Of a stretch of 64,000 nt of DNA, positions 37,228 to 47,534 are shown in pieces. The stretch's first letter is position 1. The number at the start of each line of letters is the position of its first letter. The translations under genes and the position numbers were made by a program. The stretch comes from Hominilimicola fabiformis. Its GTDB lineage: Bacteria; Bacillota; Clostridia; UBA1381. Where the stretch lies: positions 62,001 to 126,000 of the forward strand of contig NZ_JAJEQM010000002.1 in NCBI RefSeq assembly GCF_020687385.1, written 5' to 3'. The notes below the pieces were generated by a model, which ran no database searches, was not told the DNA's origin, and saw nothing but the letters and a program-made list of their open reading frames with translations.

Positions 37228-38691
37228 ATGAAAAAGATTATACCGATAATATTGTCATTGACGGTGGTAATGTCAGGGTGTACGACGTTAGCAGAGGAAA
37301 AAATAAAAGTTACGTTAGACGGTCAAGCAATGGATTTTGACGTTGCACCGATAATACAGAACGACCGTGTTCTTGTACCGATGCGTGCGATATTTGAAGA
37401 ACTTCATTGCAGTGTTGATTATACCGATATTGACGGCAAGCAGATTATAACTGCGAAAAATGACGACAACACAATCAGTTTGGAAATCGGCAGTAATGAA
37501 ATGACGGTTAATGACGAAAAAGTGAGTCTGGACACAGTACCTGTAATCATAGACGACCGAACACTTGTACCGCTAAGAGCGGTGTCGGAGGCGCTTGACT
37601 GTAATGTGGATTGGGATGGGGACACTAAAACCGTTGCAATAGCACCTCACAAGTACAATGAATACTACACGCAAAAACTTATGGAAAATCTGCCTAAGGA
37701 CGAAAACTATGTTATATCTCCGTTTTCGCTTGAAATGGCAATGATGATGGCGTCAGAGGGGGCAGTAGGGGACACAAAACAAGAAATAACGCAAGCATTT
37801 GATTCACCGAATACAAGCCTATACAGCCAAATAATAACCGATAACAAAAATAAGGGCATTGATATAGCCAATTCAATATGGTTTAACAAGGACAGCGGGG
37901 AAAATGCTTATTTCGCCGACGACTATCAAAAGAAAATACAAACCGACTACCAAGGAACTGCTCAATCGGTTACGAACGATGACAGTATTGAAAAGGTAAA
38001 TGAATGGGTAGAAAAACAGACGAACGGCAAAATAACAGATATGCTTTCGGAAGATAACAGATATTATGTATGTGCACTTGCGAATGCGATTTATATGAAA
38101 GCGGATTGGGTAAATAAATTTGAAAAAGAGGGTACATATAAAGAAAATTTCACCGATATAAACGGTGATGAATCGGAAATTGATTTTATGCACCAAGCGG
38201 CAGCTTTTCAATATTATGAGAACGGTGACACTAAAGCCGTGAAATTGCCATATGAAAACGGACTAAGTATGGTTGTTGTTTTAGGGGACACTAAAAATAT
38301 TCTTAACGATATTCATAATGGGAAAATGACAAGCAAGTTGGTTGAGGTGACATTGCCGAAAATTAAAGCTGAATATTCGATAGACTACGTAAACATACTT
38401 AAAAATATGGGAATAGAAAAGGCTTTTGATTACCAAAATGCTGATTTCAGCTTAATGCTTGAAAATTACCCAGAACGTATAAAAATTGATTTTGTTCTGC
38501 AAAAAGCTATGATAGATGTTGATGAAAGGGGAACAGAAGCTGCCGCCGCAACTGTTGCGTTAGTAACTAAGTCAGCACTGTCCGTAGATGAAGAAGTTAT
38601 AGAATTTAAAGCCGATAAACCGTTTACATATTACATATTGGACGATAGCGGAAATGTATATTTTGCGGGACGATATGTAAAAGCGGAATAA
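37228..38691 (+). CDS. Serpin lipoprotein with a copper-amine-oxidase-N-like stalk
   Basis: This 487-residue protein has a lipoprotein-like signal (VVMSGC, Cys14-15 region), so it is probably anchored to the outer face of the membrane. Residues about 25-130 form two stalk repeats (VLVPMRAIFEEL, TLVPLRAVSEAL). A full serpin follows (about 145-487). The hinge DERGTEAAAATVAL is of the inhibitory type. Counting 17 residues from the hinge Glu places the scissile bond near Thr-Lys-Ser-Ala. It should trap serine or cysteine proteases outside the cell, as gut Firmicute serpins do. The protease target is unknown. Confidence 0.93.
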   Translation: MKKIIPIILSLTVVMSGCTTLAEEKIKVTLDGQAMDFDVAPIIQNDRVLVPMRAIFEELHCSVDYTDIDGKQIITAKNDDNTISLEIGSNEMTVNDEKVSLDTVPVIIDDRTLVPLRAVSEALDCNVDWDGDTKTVAIAPHKYNEYYTQKLMENLPKDENYVISPFSLEMAMMMASEGAVGDTKQEITQAFDSPNTSLYSQIITDNKNKGIDIANSIWFNKDSGENAYFADDYQKKIQTDYQGTAQSVTNDDSIEKVNEWVEKQTNGKITDMLSEDNRYYVCALANAIYMKADWVNKFEKEGTYKENFTDINGDESEIDFMHQAAAFQYYENGDTKAVKLPYENGLSMVVVLGDTKNILNDIHNGKMTSKLVEVTLPKIKAEYSIDYVNILKNMGIEKAFDYQNADFSLMLENYPERIKIDFVLQKAMIDVDERGTEAAAATVALVTKSALSVDEEVIEFKADKPFTYYILDDSGNVYFAGRYVKAE

Positions 38692-38692
38692 C

Positions 38693-38721
38693 AAAAAAAG
38701 CACCATTCGGTGCTTTTTTTT
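38693..38721. terminator. Bidirectional terminator between serpin and activase genes
   Basis: The stem AAAAGCACC/GGTGCTTTT around an ATTC loop is flanked by A and T runs, so it serves both convergent genes. Confidence 0.9.
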
Positions 38722-38722
38722 G

Positions 38723-41700
38723 TTACTTTTCTATTTTAACAGTTTCTCTTACTTCTGTTTTCTTTGGCATAACGGAGTCATACATTTCGTCTTTTTTCAT
38801 ATTTTCAAAAGCGACTGCAAGCATAAGTTTAATACGGTTAAGCTGATTAACTTCACTTGCACCCGGGTCGTAGTCAACCGCAACGATATTGGCTTGCGGG
38901 TACTGTCTGCGAAGTTCCTTAATCATACCCTTACCTGTAACGTGGTTAGGCAAGCAAGCGAACGGCTGAACACAAGCAATATTCGGAACACCCGAATTTA
39001 TAAGCTCAATCATTTCGCCTGTCAGGAACCAACCCTCACCTGTGCAGTGACCAAGCTGTAAAACGTGCTTTGCACCCTCGGCAATATCCGCGATATGTTT
39101 CGGTGAACGCGTACGGAACTTAGGATTTTCATTCATAACCTTTGCCATATGCTTTCTGAAACTTTCAATACCCCAAATTGCAAGATTGCAAAGTGCGGCG
39201 GTTGAACGTTTAGAACCAAGATTATCACGCTTGAAGTTGTTGTTATACAAACAATAAAGCATAAAGTCCGCAAGTCCCGGCATAACTGCCTCACCGCCCT
39301 CCGACTCAATAACATCAATAATATTGTTATTCGCGTCAGGGTGGAACTTAACAAGAATTTCACCGACTACACCGACTTTTGGCTTTTTGACTGTTTCGTC
39401 AATTTCGATTGCGTCAAAGTCTGCGATTATTTCATCAATAACCTTTTTAAGTTTAAGCTGTTTACGGTTATTATTAATAATATCGCTGTACAAACGCTTT
39501 TGCCACTTTTCGTGTACCGCATTTGTTTCGCCCTCGTTTACCTCGTAAGGACGGATACGAAGTGTAACGGCAAGCAATAAGTCGCCCCAAGTACAAGCCT
39601 TTAAAAGACCGTCAACAAGCTTCGGAGTAATCTTAAATCCGGGATTGCCCTCAAGTCCCGACACGTTAAGCGAAATTACGGGAACATTCGGATAGCCTGC
39701 CTCTTTAAGCGCCTTACGAAGAAAGGCGATATAGTTAGTCGCACGACAGCCGCCGCCTGTTTGTGTAATCATAACGGAAGTGTTGTTCGGGTCACATTTG
39801 CCGCTTGTAAACGCATTGACAAGCTGACCTGTTACCATAATTGACGGATAACAAGCGTCGTTATTAACGCTCTTTAAACCAGCTTCAACGTCCTCTGCCG
39901 TTGCGTGTTCAAGCACAAGTGCATTGTAACCGTTTGCACGCATAACCGCCTCGAAAAGTCCGAAGTGGGTAGGACTCATTTGAGGGAAGATTATAGTATG
40001 CTTTTTGCGTTCTTCCTCTGTAAACTTAACTCTGTTAATTGTGTAATCATCAATTTTATGCGGAATAAAGTCGTTATCGTCACGTTCCTTGACTGCCGCT
40101 TTAAGCGAACGAACTCTTATTCTTGCAGTACCGAGATTTGAAACCTCATCTATTTTCAATGTCGTATAAATCTTTTCGTGTGACTGCAAAATTTCCTGTA
40201 CTTGGTCGGTCGTAACTGCGTCAAGACCGCAGCCGAACGAATTAAGCTGAATTAGCTCAAGACGCGGATTTTTGATAACCTGTGCCGCTGATTCGTAAAG
40301 TCTTGTATGGTATGCCCATTGGTCAACAACTCTGATATCACGTTCAAGATGACCGAGATGTGCAACGCTGTCCTCTGTAAGAACGGCAAAGCCGAGTGAT
40401 GTAATCATATCCGGAATACCGTGATTGATTTCAGGGTCGATATGATACGGTCTGCCGGCAAGTACGATAGCACGTTCATCGTGTTCGTCAAGCCACTTCA
40501 AAACTTCTTCACCCTTATTTCTGATGTCTTGCTTGTAATGCTGAAGTTCGGCAAAAGCCTTTTCAGAAGCGTTGTCAATTTCTGTTTTTGTAAAGCCGTA
40601 ATCGTGCAACGCTTTCATCATTTGACGTTTAAACGACGGCTTGTCGGCAAGATTGATGAACGGATACAAGAAGTTAATATCGCTTTGACGCACAACGTCC
40701 ATATTGTTGTAGATAACCTCCGGATAAGATGTTACCATAGGACAGTTGAAGTGATTGCCTGCGTCCGAATATTCTATCTGCTCATACGGAATACAAGGGT
40801 AAAAAATCGTTTTTATGCCCTTGTCGATAAGGTCTTGAATGTGACCGTGTACAAGTTTTGCAGGGTAGCAAGCACTTTCACTCGGTATCGAGTCGATACC
40901 TTTTTCGTAAAGGTCGTGCGTACTTCTGCCGGAAATTCTTACGGAGAAACCAAGCTCAGTAAAGAATGTAAACCATAGCGGATAATTTTCGTATATATTA
41001 AGCACACGCGGTATACCGATAACACCGTTCGGTGCATTCTCTGCCTTTAACGGCTTGTATGCAAATGCACGTTTGTATTTATAATCATAAAGATTAGGCA
41101 TTTGCTTTTTGGCTTTTTCAAGTCCGGCACCGCGTTCACAACGGTTACCGGATACAAACTGACTTCCGTCAGAAAATTTTGTTATTGTAAGCTGACAGTG
41201 GTTGTTACACTTTTGACAACGTGTAAGTGAAGTATCGAATGTGAACGAATCAAGTTCATCAACACGAAGAATATCACATTCACCGCCGTTCCAACGTTCT
41301 TTTGCGATAAGTGCCGAACCGAACGCACCCATAATACCTGCAATATCCGGACGGACAACATTTTTACCTGTCAAAAGTTCAAAACAACGAAGTATAGCAT
41401 TGTTGTTGAAAGTACCGCCTTGAACAACGATATTAGTACCCATTTGTTCGGGGTCACGAAGTTTTATAACCTTGTAAAGAGCGTTTCTGACAACGGAATA
41501 GGAAAGACCTGCACTGATGTCACCGACAGTCGCACCCTCTTTTTGGGCTTGTTTAACACGCGAATTCATAAACACCGTACAACGCGTACCAAGGTCAACG
41601 GGATTGTCTGCCACAAGTGCCTCTTGTGAGAATGATATTGTATCAAGTCCCAAACTTTCCGCAAATGTCTGAATGAATGAACCACAGCCCGATGAACAGG

Positions 41701-43021
41701 CCTCGTTAAGCATAATGCTGTCGATTACGCCGTTTCTGATTTTCATACATTTCATATCCTGACCGCCGATGTCGATGATAAAATCAACACCCGGTGAAAA
41801 ATAATTTGCGGCTTTGTAGTGGGCGATAGTTTCAATTTCGCCTTCTTCAATTCTGAAAGCAGTCTTTAACAAAAGTTCGCCGTAACCTGTTGTACAGGCA
41901 TTTGCGATATAAGCCGATTTCGGCAATTTTGAATACAATTCACGAAGTATTTTTATACCGCAGGTAATAGGACTGCCTTCGTTTTTGCTGTAATAATCAT
42001 AAAGAATATCGCCGTCCTCGTTAATAAGTGCGGCTTTGATAGTCGTTGAACCGATGTCAAGACCAAGGAATACAGGACCGTTTGCGGTTGAAATATCCTT
42101 ACGTCTTGCAACGTCTTTGCCGTGTCTGTCGAAAAATTCCTTGCGTTCTTCCTCTGTTTCAAACAGCTTGCGCATACGCGTGATTTCGGCGTCAACCGAT
42201 TTTGCGTTTGCAAGCTGTGAAATAAGTGTGTCTATGTCGGAAGTCTTGTCTTCGTACATAAGTGCCGCACCGATTGCCACGAACAGCTGTGCGTTTTCAG
42301 GAGTTTTGAAAGACTTCGCATTGTCCTTTAAAGTTTCCTCAAACTGACGTCTTAGCTGAGGTAAGAAGTGCAAAGGTCCTCCAAGAAATACGATATTGCC
42401 CTTTATAGGTCTGCCTTGTGCAAGACCGCTGATTGTCTGAGTTACAACGGCTTGAAGAATTGACGCGGCAATATCTTCACGTGCCGCACCCTCGTTTAAA
42501 AGCGGCTGAACGTCCGATTTTGCGAAAACACCGCAACGGGCGGCGATAGGGTAAATAATAGTGTGCTTTTCTGCAAGTGCATTAAGGCCGTCTGCATCTG
42601 TTTTTAAAAGTATAGACATTTGGTCAATAAAAGAACCTGTACCGCCGGCACAAGTGCCGTTCATTCTTTGCTCAAGTCCGCCCGAAAGATAAAGGATTTT
42701 TGCGTCCTCACCGCCAAGTTCAATAACAACATCTGTTTCAGGCATAAATGTTTTTATAGCTGTTTTGTTTGCTATAACCTCCTGTACGAAAGGCAAATCA
42801 AGCATTTTTGAAAGTAAAAGACCGCCCGAACCTGTTATAACAACAGTGAACTGTTCGTTTTTGACAACCTCCTTGACTTCTGCAAAAAGGCCTTTAACGG
42901 TGCTTTTTATATCTGAAAAATGACGTCTGTATTCTGCAAATAAAGTATTATTGTTTTCATCAAGCACAACAACTTTAACTGTTGTTGAGCCTACATCAAT
43001 ACCCATATGTAGTCTACTCAT
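38723..43021 (-). CDS. Giant 2-hydroxyacyl-CoA dehydratase activase-like protein
   Basis: This 1,432-residue protein fuses two BadF/BcrA-type ASKHA ATPase domains (about 1-255 with [10 protein letters not shown] and GGTGSF; about 320-590 with [10 protein letters not shown] and [11 protein letters not shown]), a DUF2229-type domain and a C-terminal HgdB-like region rich in Cys. It probably couples ATP hydrolysis to electron transfer into an iron-sulfur partner, as the dehydratase and benzoyl-CoA reductase activators do. The precise substrate is unknown. The start is ATG 43021, one codon after a TTG, with GAGGGGG 8 bases upstream. Confidence 0.88.
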   Translation of the reverse strand: MSRLHMGIDVGSTTVKVVVLDENNNTLFAEYRRHFSDIKSTVKGLFAEVKEVVKNEQFTVVITGSGGLLLSKMLDLPFVQEVIANKTAIKTFMPETDVVIELGGEDAKILYLSGGLEQRMNGTCAGGTGSFIDQMSILLKTDADGLNALAEKHTIIYPIAARCGVFAKSDVQPLLNEGAAREDIAASILQAVVTQTISGLAQGRPIKGNIVFLGGPLHFLPQLRRQFEETLKDNAKSFKTPENAQLFVAIGAALMYEDKTSDIDTLISQLANAKSVDAEITRMRKLFETEEERKEFFDRHGKDVARRKDISTANGPVFLGLDIGSTTIKAALINEDGDILYDYYSKNEGSPITCGIKILRELYSKLPKSAYIANACTTGYGELLLKTAFRIEEGEIETIAHYKAANYFSPGVDFIIDIGGQDMKCMKIRNGVIDSIMLNEACSSGCGSFIQTFAESLGLDTISFSQEALVADNPVDLGTRCTVFMNSRVKQAQKEGATVGDISAGLSYSVVRNALYKVIKLRDPEQMGTNIVVQGGTFNNNAILRCFELLTGKNVVRPDIAGIMGAFGSALIAKERWNGGECDILRVDELDSFTFDTSLTRCQKCNNHCQLTITKFSDGSQFVSGNRCERGAGLEKAKKQMPNLYDYKYKRAFAYKPLKAENAPNGVIGIPRVLNIYENYPLWFTFFTELGFSVRISGRSTHDLYEKGIDSIPSESACYPAKLVHGHIQDLIDKGIKTIFYPCIPYEQIEYSDAGNHFNCPMVTSYPEVIYNNMDVVRQSDINFLYPFINLADKPSFKRQMMKALHDYGFTKTEIDNASEKAFAELQHYKQDIRNKGEEVLKWLDEHDERAIVLAGRPYHIDPEINHGIPDMITSLGFAVLTEDSVAHLGHLERDIRVVDQWAYHTRLYESAAQVIKNPRLELIQLNSFGCGLDAVTTDQVQEILQSHEKIYTTLKIDEVSNLGTARIRVRSLKAAVKERDDNDFIPHKIDDYTINRVKFTEEERKKHTIIFPQMSPTHFGLFEAVMRANGYNALVLEHATAEDVEAGLKSVNNDACYPSIMVTGQLVNAFTSGKCDPNNTSVMITQTGGGCRATNYIAFLRKALKEAGYPNVPVISLNVSGLEGNPGFKITPKLVDGLLKACTWGDLLLAVTLRIRPYEVNEGETNAVHEKWQKRLYSDIINNNRKQLKLKKVIDEIIADFDAIEIDETVKKPKVGVVGEILVKFHPDANNNIIDVIESEGGEAVMPGLADFMLYCLYNNNFKRDNLGSKRSTAALCNLAIWGIESFRKHMAKVMNENPKFRTRSPKHIADIAEGAKHVLQLGHCTGEGWFLTGEMIELINSGVPNIACVQPFACLPNHVTGKGMIKELRRQYPQANIVAVDYDPGASEVNQLNRIKLMLAVAFENMKKDEMYDSVMPKKTEVRETVKIEK

Positions 43022-43068
43022 CAATGTAACCCCCTCACATATTGTAGAGTATAAAATTATTCTATTCT

Positions 43069-43097
43069 ATTATACATTCTAATAAGAAATTAGTCAA
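43069..43097 (-). promoter_or_regulatory. Promoter of the activase gene
   Basis: On the minus strand, TTGACT (43097-43092), a 17-base spacer and TATAAT (43074-43069). Confidence 0.85.
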
Positions 43098-43162
43098 GTA
43101 AAGTTTGATTATGTTCATAACGATTTTACATAAAATCGTATAATTAAAATTTGTTGAAAATA

Positions 43163-43191
43163 TTGACAAATAAATTGGAAAATGATATTAT
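43163..43191 (+). promoter_or_regulatory. Promoter of the HtrA-like gene
   Basis: TTGACA at 43163-43168, a 17-base spacer and TATTAT at 43186-43191, divergent from the activase promoter. Confidence 0.85.
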
Positions 43192-43228
43192 ATTTGTACA
43201 AAATAAATAAAATCGGAGGGGATGACAA

Positions 43229-44365
43229 ATGAAAAGAAAAATAGTTTTTGCGTGCATGATTTCTGCATTGCTTTTGTCGCAAACTGCAATGGCGGCACCG
43301 AATGTTGAAGTGAACGGAACGCAGATAGATACTGACGCGGTAATAATCGACGACAAAACGTATGTACCGCTTAGAGGTGTTTTTGAGGCCGCCGGAGCAG
43401 AGGTTTCATGGAACGAGGAAACGCAGACAGCAGGCATTAATATATCAAATTCGCTTAGTGATGATGAATTAATTCCTTCGGTGATTGAATCGGTAAGTCC
43501 GTCAGTGGTCGGAATTATCGGGCGCGGTAAGACGGAAAGCTATTACGGCTCGCAAGAGGGTATTATGAGCGGTTCGGGTGTTATAATAAAGACCGGCGGT
43601 GAAATTCTTACCAATGCACACGTTGTAAAAAATATGAACACGATTTTAGTTGTGATGAATGACGGAAAAGGCTATGAGGCGCAACTGAAATATATAGATG
43701 AAGATACAGACCTTGCGATTGTTAAAATAAAAAAGATTGGTTTGCCAGTTGTGAAATTCGCAAACAGTGAAGATATTGTTGTTGGTAAACAGGTTATAGC
43801 AATAGGAACACCGATAACGTTTTCATTGCGTAATTCCGCAACGGTAGGGCATATAAGCGGACTAAACAGAAGTGTCGGCGAGCCGTACAGACTTGTTCAG
43901 ACAGATACGGCTATCACTCACGGAAATTCGGGCGGTGCACTTATTAATATGAACGGTGAGCTTGTTGGTATTACATCAAGCGGATATTCGGGTACAAATA
44001 CTAATTTTGCAGTTCCTGTTGATACAGTTAAGTATGTACTTAATCAGTTTGAATTGTACGGAAAAGTCAGACATATATCATTTGGTGCAGAGTTCCAAGA
44101 GGACTGGCTTGCAGAGCTGGGAGTTCCGTCAGAGGCAGGACTTACAATAAAAGGGCTTGAAAAATCATCACCTCTTGCAAAGGCGTCGTTTAAGACCGGT
44201 GACGTGTTGGTTTCGGTCGATGATGTTGCGATAAACAGTATAGTTGAACTTAACGAATTGATGAAGAATTATCTTCCGGGCGATACTGTCAAAGTAGGTG
44301 TGAAAACCAACGGTGAAATCAAGTATGCGGATATAGTTCTTGACGAAAAAGCTAAAACGGAATAG
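43229..44365 (+). CDS. HtrA/DegP-like serine protease with stalk repeat and PDZ domain
   Basis: This 378-residue exported protease has a signal peptide (residues 1-22, AMAA), one stalk repeat (about 24-72, TYVPLRGVFEAAG), a trypsin-like domain with His131 (TNAHVV), Asp161 (DTDLAIVK) and Ser234 (GNSGGAL), and a C-terminal PDZ domain (about 285-375). Most HtrA proteins of Firmicutes have a membrane anchor; here a cleavable signal and a stalk replace it. It probably performs quality control or processing outside the membrane. GGAGGGG lies before the ATG. The next gene starts 14 bases downstream. Confidence 0.93.
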   Translation: MKRKIVFACMISALLLSQTAMAAPNVEVNGTQIDTDAVIIDDKTYVPLRGVFEAAGAEVSWNEETQTAGINISNSLSDDELIPSVIESVSPSVVGIIGRGKTESYYGSQEGIMSGSGVIIKTGGEILTNAHVVKNMNTILVVMNDGKGYEAQLKYIDEDTDLAIVKIKKIGLPVVKFANSEDIVVGKQVIAIGTPITFSLRNSATVGHISGLNRSVGEPYRLVQTDTAITHGNSGGALINMNGELVGITSSGYSGTNTNFAVPVDTVKYVLNQFELYGKVRHISFGAEFQEDWLAELGVPSEAGLTIKGLEKSSPLAKASFKTGDVLVSVDDVAINSIVELNELMKNYLPGDTVKVGVKTNGEIKYADIVLDEKAKTE

Positions 44366-44378
44366 GGGTGAGAATGAT

Positions 44379-46511
44379 ATGAAAAAGTTTATTTCTTTGA
44401 TGATATGTGTGGCGATGATATTGTCGTCAGTCGGCGCTATGGCGGATAGTGACAGCCTTATAGTGAATACTGTTAAGGTGAACGTAAGTAGTGGCAGTGT
44501 TACGCTAAACGATGAGGGAATGTCTGTTTCAGCCGCACCGTATGTCAATCAAAACGGTGATACAATGGTTGATATGTATGCGCTGGTAAATGCACTCGGC
44601 GGCGAAATAACCGAAAAAGACGGAGTTTATTCGGTGACTTATGATGATGTTGAAATTAAGTACACATTAAATTCAACGGAAGTTGACGTTGCAGGACAGA
44701 CGTTGACTATAAGTTCAGCTGTTACAATCAGTGATAACGGAACTGTAATGGCACCGTTGAGATTTGTTTCGGAGTCGCTTGGTGCAGACGTAACATACAA
44801 CAGCGAAAGCGGAGAAATTGTAATTGTTTCGGCAGGCGGTCTGGATTCGGGAGTGAATTACAAGCTGTTGTTTAAGTATACCGAGAAAGAAAAAATAGGT
44901 AATTCAAAGGAACATTGGCGCTTTACAAAGACAGATAATTTTGATATGTCCGAGAGCAGTTACGGCAGTAGTTACAGATTTTCAATGAATGATATATCAT
45001 TCACATTAAGAAGTCAGAAAAACGACGGAACCAGTTCTTTAGAACAATATTATCTTTCAATGCAAAAATCATATTTATCAAGTTACAACCGAAATGTAAT
45101 GTATGATAAAGGAAAGGGCGAGCATAACGGCGTTGAGTATGTGTATACAAAGTACAGAAGACTTGATACTGTGACAGAGGCATATGCTTATAAAACAGAC
45201 GAGTATTTTTGTTTTATAACAATACAGCGAAGTTTTGAAAACTTTGAAACTGCCAAAGAAAATACTGATGTTACTGCGTTTTTGAATTCGCTTGAATTTG
45301 ATTATAAAGGCGGCGACGAAGAAAATACAGTTGATGTAGCCGAAATAGGTCTTGAAAAACAGCTTGCGGGAGAGGAAAAATCGGAATATGTAGACGGAAA
45401 TTACAGATGGAGTATCAAATTAAATGAGGATTGGTCTGTAAACGAATACTACGGTTTTTACAATAAAGTGACAGTCATAAAACCGACAAGCATTGAAACG
45501 GACGATAATTTTAATTACGGCTATGGTTACGATTATGACGATATGTATTATTACAGTTCGTATTCAAGTGTAAGAGATCCTCTGATTATGATTTCTACAT
45601 ATTCTAATCCGAATAGGCAGTCTGCCGCAGATTGGGCAAAAAAGAACCGTGATGATTACGAAAAGACCGTTAATTCTGAAAAATATAAAATATCCGAAAT
45701 AAAAGAAACTCAAATCGGACAGATTAAAGCATATTATTTTGAGGAGAATTATTCGGAGGACGAAAATGAGTATGTCGAAAAAACGTATTATATGAATTAC
45801 GGTGATTTTAGATATAAAATTAATCTCGGATATGATAAGAGAGAAGAAGAGGCGGAGGGATTTAAGGAAAGTGCTGACGCAGTTATAAAGTCGTTTGTGC
45901 CTGGAGAAATAAATATAAATGAATTGGGCGACGCACTTGAAAGCGATAGTGATATTGACGCGTTGAACGTACTAAATGAATTTAAAGGCGATATTTTCAG
46001 TATCAATTATCCTTGTTTGTGGAATATAAGCGAAACAGATACGGGATTACTGTTGGCAAAGGATCGTTCTAAGAATGGAATGGATACAACGGGATTACTG
46101 TCGGTGATTTTCCCTAACTTTTCTCTTATGTTAAGTGCGGCTGACGGCAGTTCATTGCGTGCAGAAAAGACGTCGTTGTCATATTACGACGATAAATTAA
46201 ATAAAAGCACATATACTTTGGAAGAATATATGTATAAAAATATTGCAGGAATGCTTAACAGTTCAAGTTCATATTTGAATATTTCAATGCCGAATGAAAT
46301 TGAAGAAGTAACATTGATGGGCAAAAAGGGATATAAAGCTGATCTTGTTTTAACGATTAATGGTGTTAATAATGTGTATTATACAATGTATTTTATCCCA
46401 TATGACAGTGAAAATCTGATTACGGTAATAAAAGCGTGCAATGAAAGTGAAAAGAATACAGTTTACGAAAATGCTTTGGATAAGGCATTGAATAGTTTGA
46501 AACTTTCGTAA
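44379..46511 (+). CDS. Secreted protein with copper-amine-oxidase-N-like domain
   Basis: This 710-residue exported protein has a signal peptide (residues 1-23, VGAMA) and stalk repeats (about 45-148, including TVMAPLRFVSESLGADV). The rest (about 150-710) is acidic and rich in Tyr, Ser and Asn, with no motif I recognise. The pattern DEYFCFITIQRSFENFETAK / NENDVITVIKAC-like beta segments may repeat. ATG 44379 follows GGGGTGAGA closely; the extended frame would start inside the protease gene. It is co-transcribed with the HtrA-like protease, which may process it. Confidence 0.78.
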   Translation: MKKFISLMICVAMILSSVGAMADSDSLIVNTVKVNVSSGSVTLNDEGMSVSAAPYVNQNGDTMVDMYALVNALGGEITEKDGVYSVTYDDVEIKYTLNSTEVDVAGQTLTISSAVTISDNGTVMAPLRFVSESLGADVTYNSESGEIVIVSAGGLDSGVNYKLLFKYTEKEKIGNSKEHWRFTKTDNFDMSESSYGSSYRFSMNDISFTLRSQKNDGTSSLEQYYLSMQKSYLSSYNRNVMYDKGKGEHNGVEYVYTKYRRLDTVTEAYAYKTDEYFCFITIQRSFENFETAKENTDVTAFLNSLEFDYKGGDEENTVDVAEIGLEKQLAGEEKSEYVDGNYRWSIKLNEDWSVNEYYGFYNKVTVIKPTSIETDDNFNYGYGYDYDDMYYYSSYSSVRDPLIMISTYSNPNRQSAADWAKKNRDDYEKTVNSEKYKISEIKETQIGQIKAYYFEENYSEDENEYVEKTYYMNYGDFRYKINLGYDKREEEAEGFKESADAVIKSFVPGEININELGDALESDSDIDALNVLNEFKGDIFSINYPCLWNISETDTGLLLAKDRSKNGMDTTGLLSVIFPNFSLMLSAADGSSLRAEKTSLSYYDDKLNKSTYTLEEYMYKNIAGMLNSSSSYLNISMPNEIEEVTLMGKKGYKADLVLTINGVNNVYYTMYFIPYDSENLITVIKACNESEKNTVYENALDKALNSLKLS

Positions 46512-46516
46512 TATAC

Positions 46517-46551
46517 AAAAAATCCGATGAATTTAATTCATCGGATTTTTA
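46517..46551. terminator. Bidirectional terminator between stalk protein and recR
   Basis: The stem AAATCCGATGAA/TTCATCGGATTT around a 5-base loop has A and T runs on both sides, between convergent genes. Confidence 0.9.
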
Positions 46552-46552
46552 T

Positions 46553-47149
46553 TTACATAGTTTGTCTGCCCTCAAGAGCCTTTATAAGAGTAATCTTATC
46601 GGCATATTCGAGGTCGCTTCCTATCGGAATACCGTGTGCGATACGGGTAACTTTTACGTCAAACGGAGCAAGAAGTTTAGAGATATAGACTGCTGTTGCT
46701 GTGCCGTTTACGGTTGGGTTGGTAGCCATAATGACTTCCTTAACCGTACTGTCGCTGAGACGGAGTAAAAGCTCGTTAATCTTTATGTCATCGGGGGTTA
46801 TACCGTCCATAGGGGACAATGACCCGTGAAGTACATGGTAAAGACCGTTAAATTCGTTTGTCGCCTCGATTGCCGAAACATCTTCGGGACTTTCGACAAC
46901 ACATATAACGGAATTATCGCGTTTCGGTGATGAACATATTTTACACGGTGATGTATCGGTCAGATTTTGACATACAGGGCAAAGCGTAATTTTTTCTTTC
47001 GCCTCTGTGATTATGTTAGACATTGAAACTGCGTCCTCTTTTGACATATGTTCAAGAATGTGAAAAGCAATTCTTTCTGCACTTTTTCTGCCGATGCCGG
47101 GAAGTTGTTCAAATTTTTCGATTAAATTTTCAATGACTGTTGCGTGCAT
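46553..47149 (-). CDS. recR: Recombination mediator RecR
   Basis: This 198-residue recombinational repair protein has the helix-hairpin-helix LPGIGRKSAERIAF, a four-Cys zinc module (CPVC...CKIC) and a Toprim domain (VVESPEDVSAIE). ATG 47149 (MHATVIENLIEKF) matches the family N terminus and lies one base after the ybaB stop, so translation is coupled rather than relying on its own ribosome site. Confidence 0.97.
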   Translation of the reverse strand: MHATVIENLIEKFEQLPGIGRKSAERIAFHILEHMSKEDAVSMSNIITEAKEKITLCPVCQNLTDTSPCKICSSPKRDNSVICVVESPEDVSAIEATNEFNGLYHVLHGSLSPMDGITPDDIKINELLLRLSDSTVKEVIMATNPTVNGTATAVYISKLLAPFDVKVTRIAHGIPIGSDLEYADKITLIKALEGRQTM

Positions 47150-47150
47150 A

Positions 47151-47504
47151 TTAGAATAAGCCCGGAATATTAATTCCGCCTGTAACGGCACTCATACCTT
47201 CAGCCATCATATCGTCAGCCTTTTTGACTGCATCGTTGACTGCGACCATAACAAGGTCCTCAAGTGTTTCAATATCTTCAGGATCAACAGCGTCAGGACT
47301 GATTTTAAGTGAAAGAATTTCTTTCTTGCCGTTAGCGGTAGCTGTAACTGCACCGCCGCCAGCTGTACCTTCAACAACCTTATCTTCAAGTTCTTCCTGA
47401 ACCTTTTCCATTTCAGCCTGCATTTTTTGAGCTTGCTTGATAACGTTACTCATATTCTTATTAGCGTTCATTCCTGAACCTGCAAAACCTTTGTATTTTC
47501 CCAT
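47151..47504 (-). CDS. YbaB/EbfC nucleoid-associated protein
   Basis: This 117-residue DNA-binding protein has the family pattern NVIKQAQKMQAEMEKVQEEL and VEGTAGGGAVTATANGKKEI. It lies between dnaX and recR, the classical order in Firmicutes. It has a short Gly/Asn-rich N-terminal extension. Confidence 0.96.
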   Translation of the reverse strand: MGKYKGFAGSGMNANKNMSNVIKQAQKMQAEMEKVQEELEDKVVEGTAGGGAVTATANGKKEILSLKISPDAVDPEDIETLEDLVMVAVNDAVKKADDMMAEGMSAVTGGINIPGLF

Positions 47505-47534
47505 TGTAATTTACCTCTTTCTTAGTTTTTAAAA

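Noticed and set aside
38720-43000. Several plus-strand frames of 60-185 codons opposite the activase gene
   Set aside because: They are antisense shadows of a long conserved gene and lack ribosome sites.
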